Assembly (NCBI RefSeq): GCF_032854445.1
Contig: NC_088298.1
Coordinates: 6,435,504-6,497,503, forward strand
Source: Liolophura sinensis
Lineage: Eukaryota; Mollusca; Polyplacophora; Chitonida; Chitonidae
Direction of reading: 5' to 3'
Length of the DNA: 62,000 nucleotides
In this document: positions 60,610-62,000 of the stretch, in pieces
Numbering within the stretch: the stretch's first letter is position 1
How the letters are laid out: each line of letters starts with the position of its first letter
The notes under the pieces: generated by a model
What the model saw: only the letters and a program-made list of their open reading frames with translations
Database searches by the model: none
Told to the model about the DNA's origin: nothing
Position numbers and translations under genes: made by a program

Positions 60610-60845
60610 TTTTATTTATTTATTTGATTGGAGTTTTACCCCGTATACAGAAGAATATTCACTAGTACGACGGTGGCCAGCATTGCAGTGGAGGAAACCG
60701 GACAATAAATGGTGAAACCCACGGTCATTTGCAGGTTTCTCCCAGACGTTCCTATGCACGTGCTACCGGATAGGAAGCCAGTATGAGCTGCATGGACTTG
60801 AACTCACAACGATGACATTGGTGAGAGGCTTCTGAATCATAGTGT
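60610..60845 (-). mobile_element. SINE-A, left part, split by a nested SINE-C
   Basis: Tail, core, body and box B region; continues at 61190 after the nested element. Confidence 0.85.
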
Positions 60846-61189
60846 GGTAGAGCGTCCGCTTCGGCACCGGTAGATCCAGGATCAATCCTTGATCGAGTCA
60901 CACCTAAGACTTTAAAAGGGGAAGTTGTAACTTCCTCGCTTGGCGTTCAGCATGAAGGGGATAGTGCAAAGACTGGTTGACCCGTATCAGTATAATGGCT
61001 CGGGCGGGGCAGCTTGCTTGCCTTCGGTAAGTCGTCTCAGTGAAGCAGCACTAAATAAAAGAGCGGTGGAAATCCGTCCTGCAACAAGGAGGCACATTAC
61101 ACGTACATACACCCTAAGGATTCCTTCGTCGTCATATGACTGAAAAATTGTTGAGTACGACGTTAAACCCCAGGCATTCACTCACCCTT
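60846..61189 (+). mobile_element. SINE-C, full-length, nested in SINE-A
   Basis: Reference copy of a second tRNA-derived SINE. Head: TGGTAGAGCGTCCGCTTC (box A-like) and GATCCAGGATCAATCC (box B-like). The 3' core is TTGTTGAGTACGACGTTAAA with a CATTCACTCACCC tail. Flanked by an 11-bp target duplication AATCAT(A/T)GTGT. Confidence 0.85.
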
Positions 61190-61236
61190 AATCATTGTGT
61201 TGATCTAGAACGCTAACTAGGCCACGGAAGCTGCCG
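61190..61236 (-). mobile_element. SINE-A head, right of nested SINE-C
   Basis: Starts with the second copy of the target duplication AATCATTGTGT and ends with the head CTAGGCCACGGAAGC. Confidence 0.75.
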
Positions 61237-62000
61237 CCAACAGAAATACTGGAAAATGCGTAAATCAAATCCCATAAAGACGTCAAAGGTTATGATGATG
61301 ACAGTTGCTTTGTTGGCGTTTCCAAACGTTCTCACACGGCCGGTATTTATATACTGAGATTTTCGCTGAGAACTGAATTTCTTTAAACCACAGGGATATG
61401 ATACTATGACCCAAATCTACAGCTGGAAGGTCAACAAGCTTTGTTCTTTAAAACCTTACCGTATTATGTTTTCCAAACATACCAAAAAAACAAACGAATA
61501 TATATCTTTGTATTTTACGTTGTGCTTAGAATTTGTGCAATTTTGTATGACCTGCACGCGTGATAGCATACAAACCTATATAACTTTTCTTACATTTATT
61601 AAAGTTGCATATATGTGTGAAATAAAGCTTAGCGCATAACTATGTATACTGTATATATGCTTGGGGTTTAGCGTCAGACTTATCCTGCGGGTGGTCGTGT
61701 TGACCGAATGCCACCTCGTCCTCGCTGGAGGTTATTCCGTTGTCGCCACAGATCTTATTTTTGATCGACATTCCTGTGGTTTTCGGCAGCCGACGTCACA
61801 GCACAGGAACTCCAGTATGCTCTCTCGCAACAGCTTCACGCACAGTACAGGTGTCTACGACGGAAAAAAACATCTGTACTGTTTTTAATACGGATTGGTC
61901 AAAGTTTCCCCCGCTAGTTTCAGTTGTTTAGGGCTGTCCGTTTCCTTGGACAGAACTGCCCGTAAAAGAGAGAAAAACACGTGGTAGGTTTCGAAATCTG
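61237..62000. other. no gene seen
   Basis: TATATATGCTTGGGGTTTAG near 61655 looks like a tiny SINE-B/C end; nothing else recognised. Confidence 0.5.

Noticed and set aside
1584-61189. tRNA genes
   Set aside because: tRNA-like box A and box B sequences occur only as SINE heads; none folds as a complete tRNA by eye and all continue into SINE bodies.
1-62000. Autonomous transposon, retroviral or phage genes
   Set aside because: I found no reverse transcriptase, transposase, integrase or capsid motifs; all mobile DNA seen is non-autonomous.

Overview
The window looks like nuclear DNA of an invertebrate animal, most likely a lophotrochozoan and probably a mollusc. The evidence is a 21-exon GT-AG gene, long introns, many dispersed tRNA-derived SINEs ending in a TTGAGTACGRCGTWAAAC core plus AATAAA-type or CACT-type tails, and many minisatellites. 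By rough manual sum about a fifth of the window is tandem repeat. Organism placement is inference. No bacterial, organellar or viral gene is visible.

Gene content is low. (1) 5060-5614, minus: a single-coding-exon EF-hand protein of the sarcoplasmic calcium-binding type, 184 aa, with a splice acceptor just before its ATG. (2) 21474-57604, minus: a CASD1 (Cas1p-family, sialate O-acetyltransferase-like) orthologue. I rebuilt it exon by exon: 21 coding exons, 2406 nt, 801 aa, about the length of the vertebrate protein. It has an N-terminal membrane anchor, a luminal SGNH/PC-esterase domain (GDSR Ser128, DGLH Asp303/His306) and a polytopic acyltransferase domain. The last two exons carry a +1/-1 pair of frame changes that cancel exactly but scramble about 26 conserved codons. 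(3) 59345-59393, minus: a possible short first coding exon of an unknown transcript.

Layout: 1-5 kb SINEs and minisatellites; 5.0-5.6 kb EF-hand gene; 5.7-14.7 kb a series of large minisatellites (22-29, 29, 17, 34 and 43 bp units); 14.9-21 kb SINE fragments and unassigned DNA; 21.2-57.6 kb CASD1 with introns full of SINEs, MITEs and minisatellites; 57.9-62 kb SINEs (one nested), a cluster of TAAACA motifs and a 60-bp array.

The most unusual signal is how the tandem arrays relate to other features. One 49-bp array in intron 16 repeats the last ~26 nt of exon 16 plus its 5' splice site about 27 times. A 21-bp array runs into the exon 12 acceptor. The exon 20 acceptor is tandemly copied. Intron 14 holds an in-frame 66-nt exon-like unit with strong splice sites that aligns codon for codon with the end of exon 14, and intron 17 holds a decayed copy of the start of exon 18. 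Other arrays grew inside SINEs (22.2, 37.6, 52.0 kb) or from a SINE-like unit (50.3 kb). SINE-A copies inside CASD1 lie mostly in the sense orientation (about 18 of 24), which is opposite to the usual expectation.
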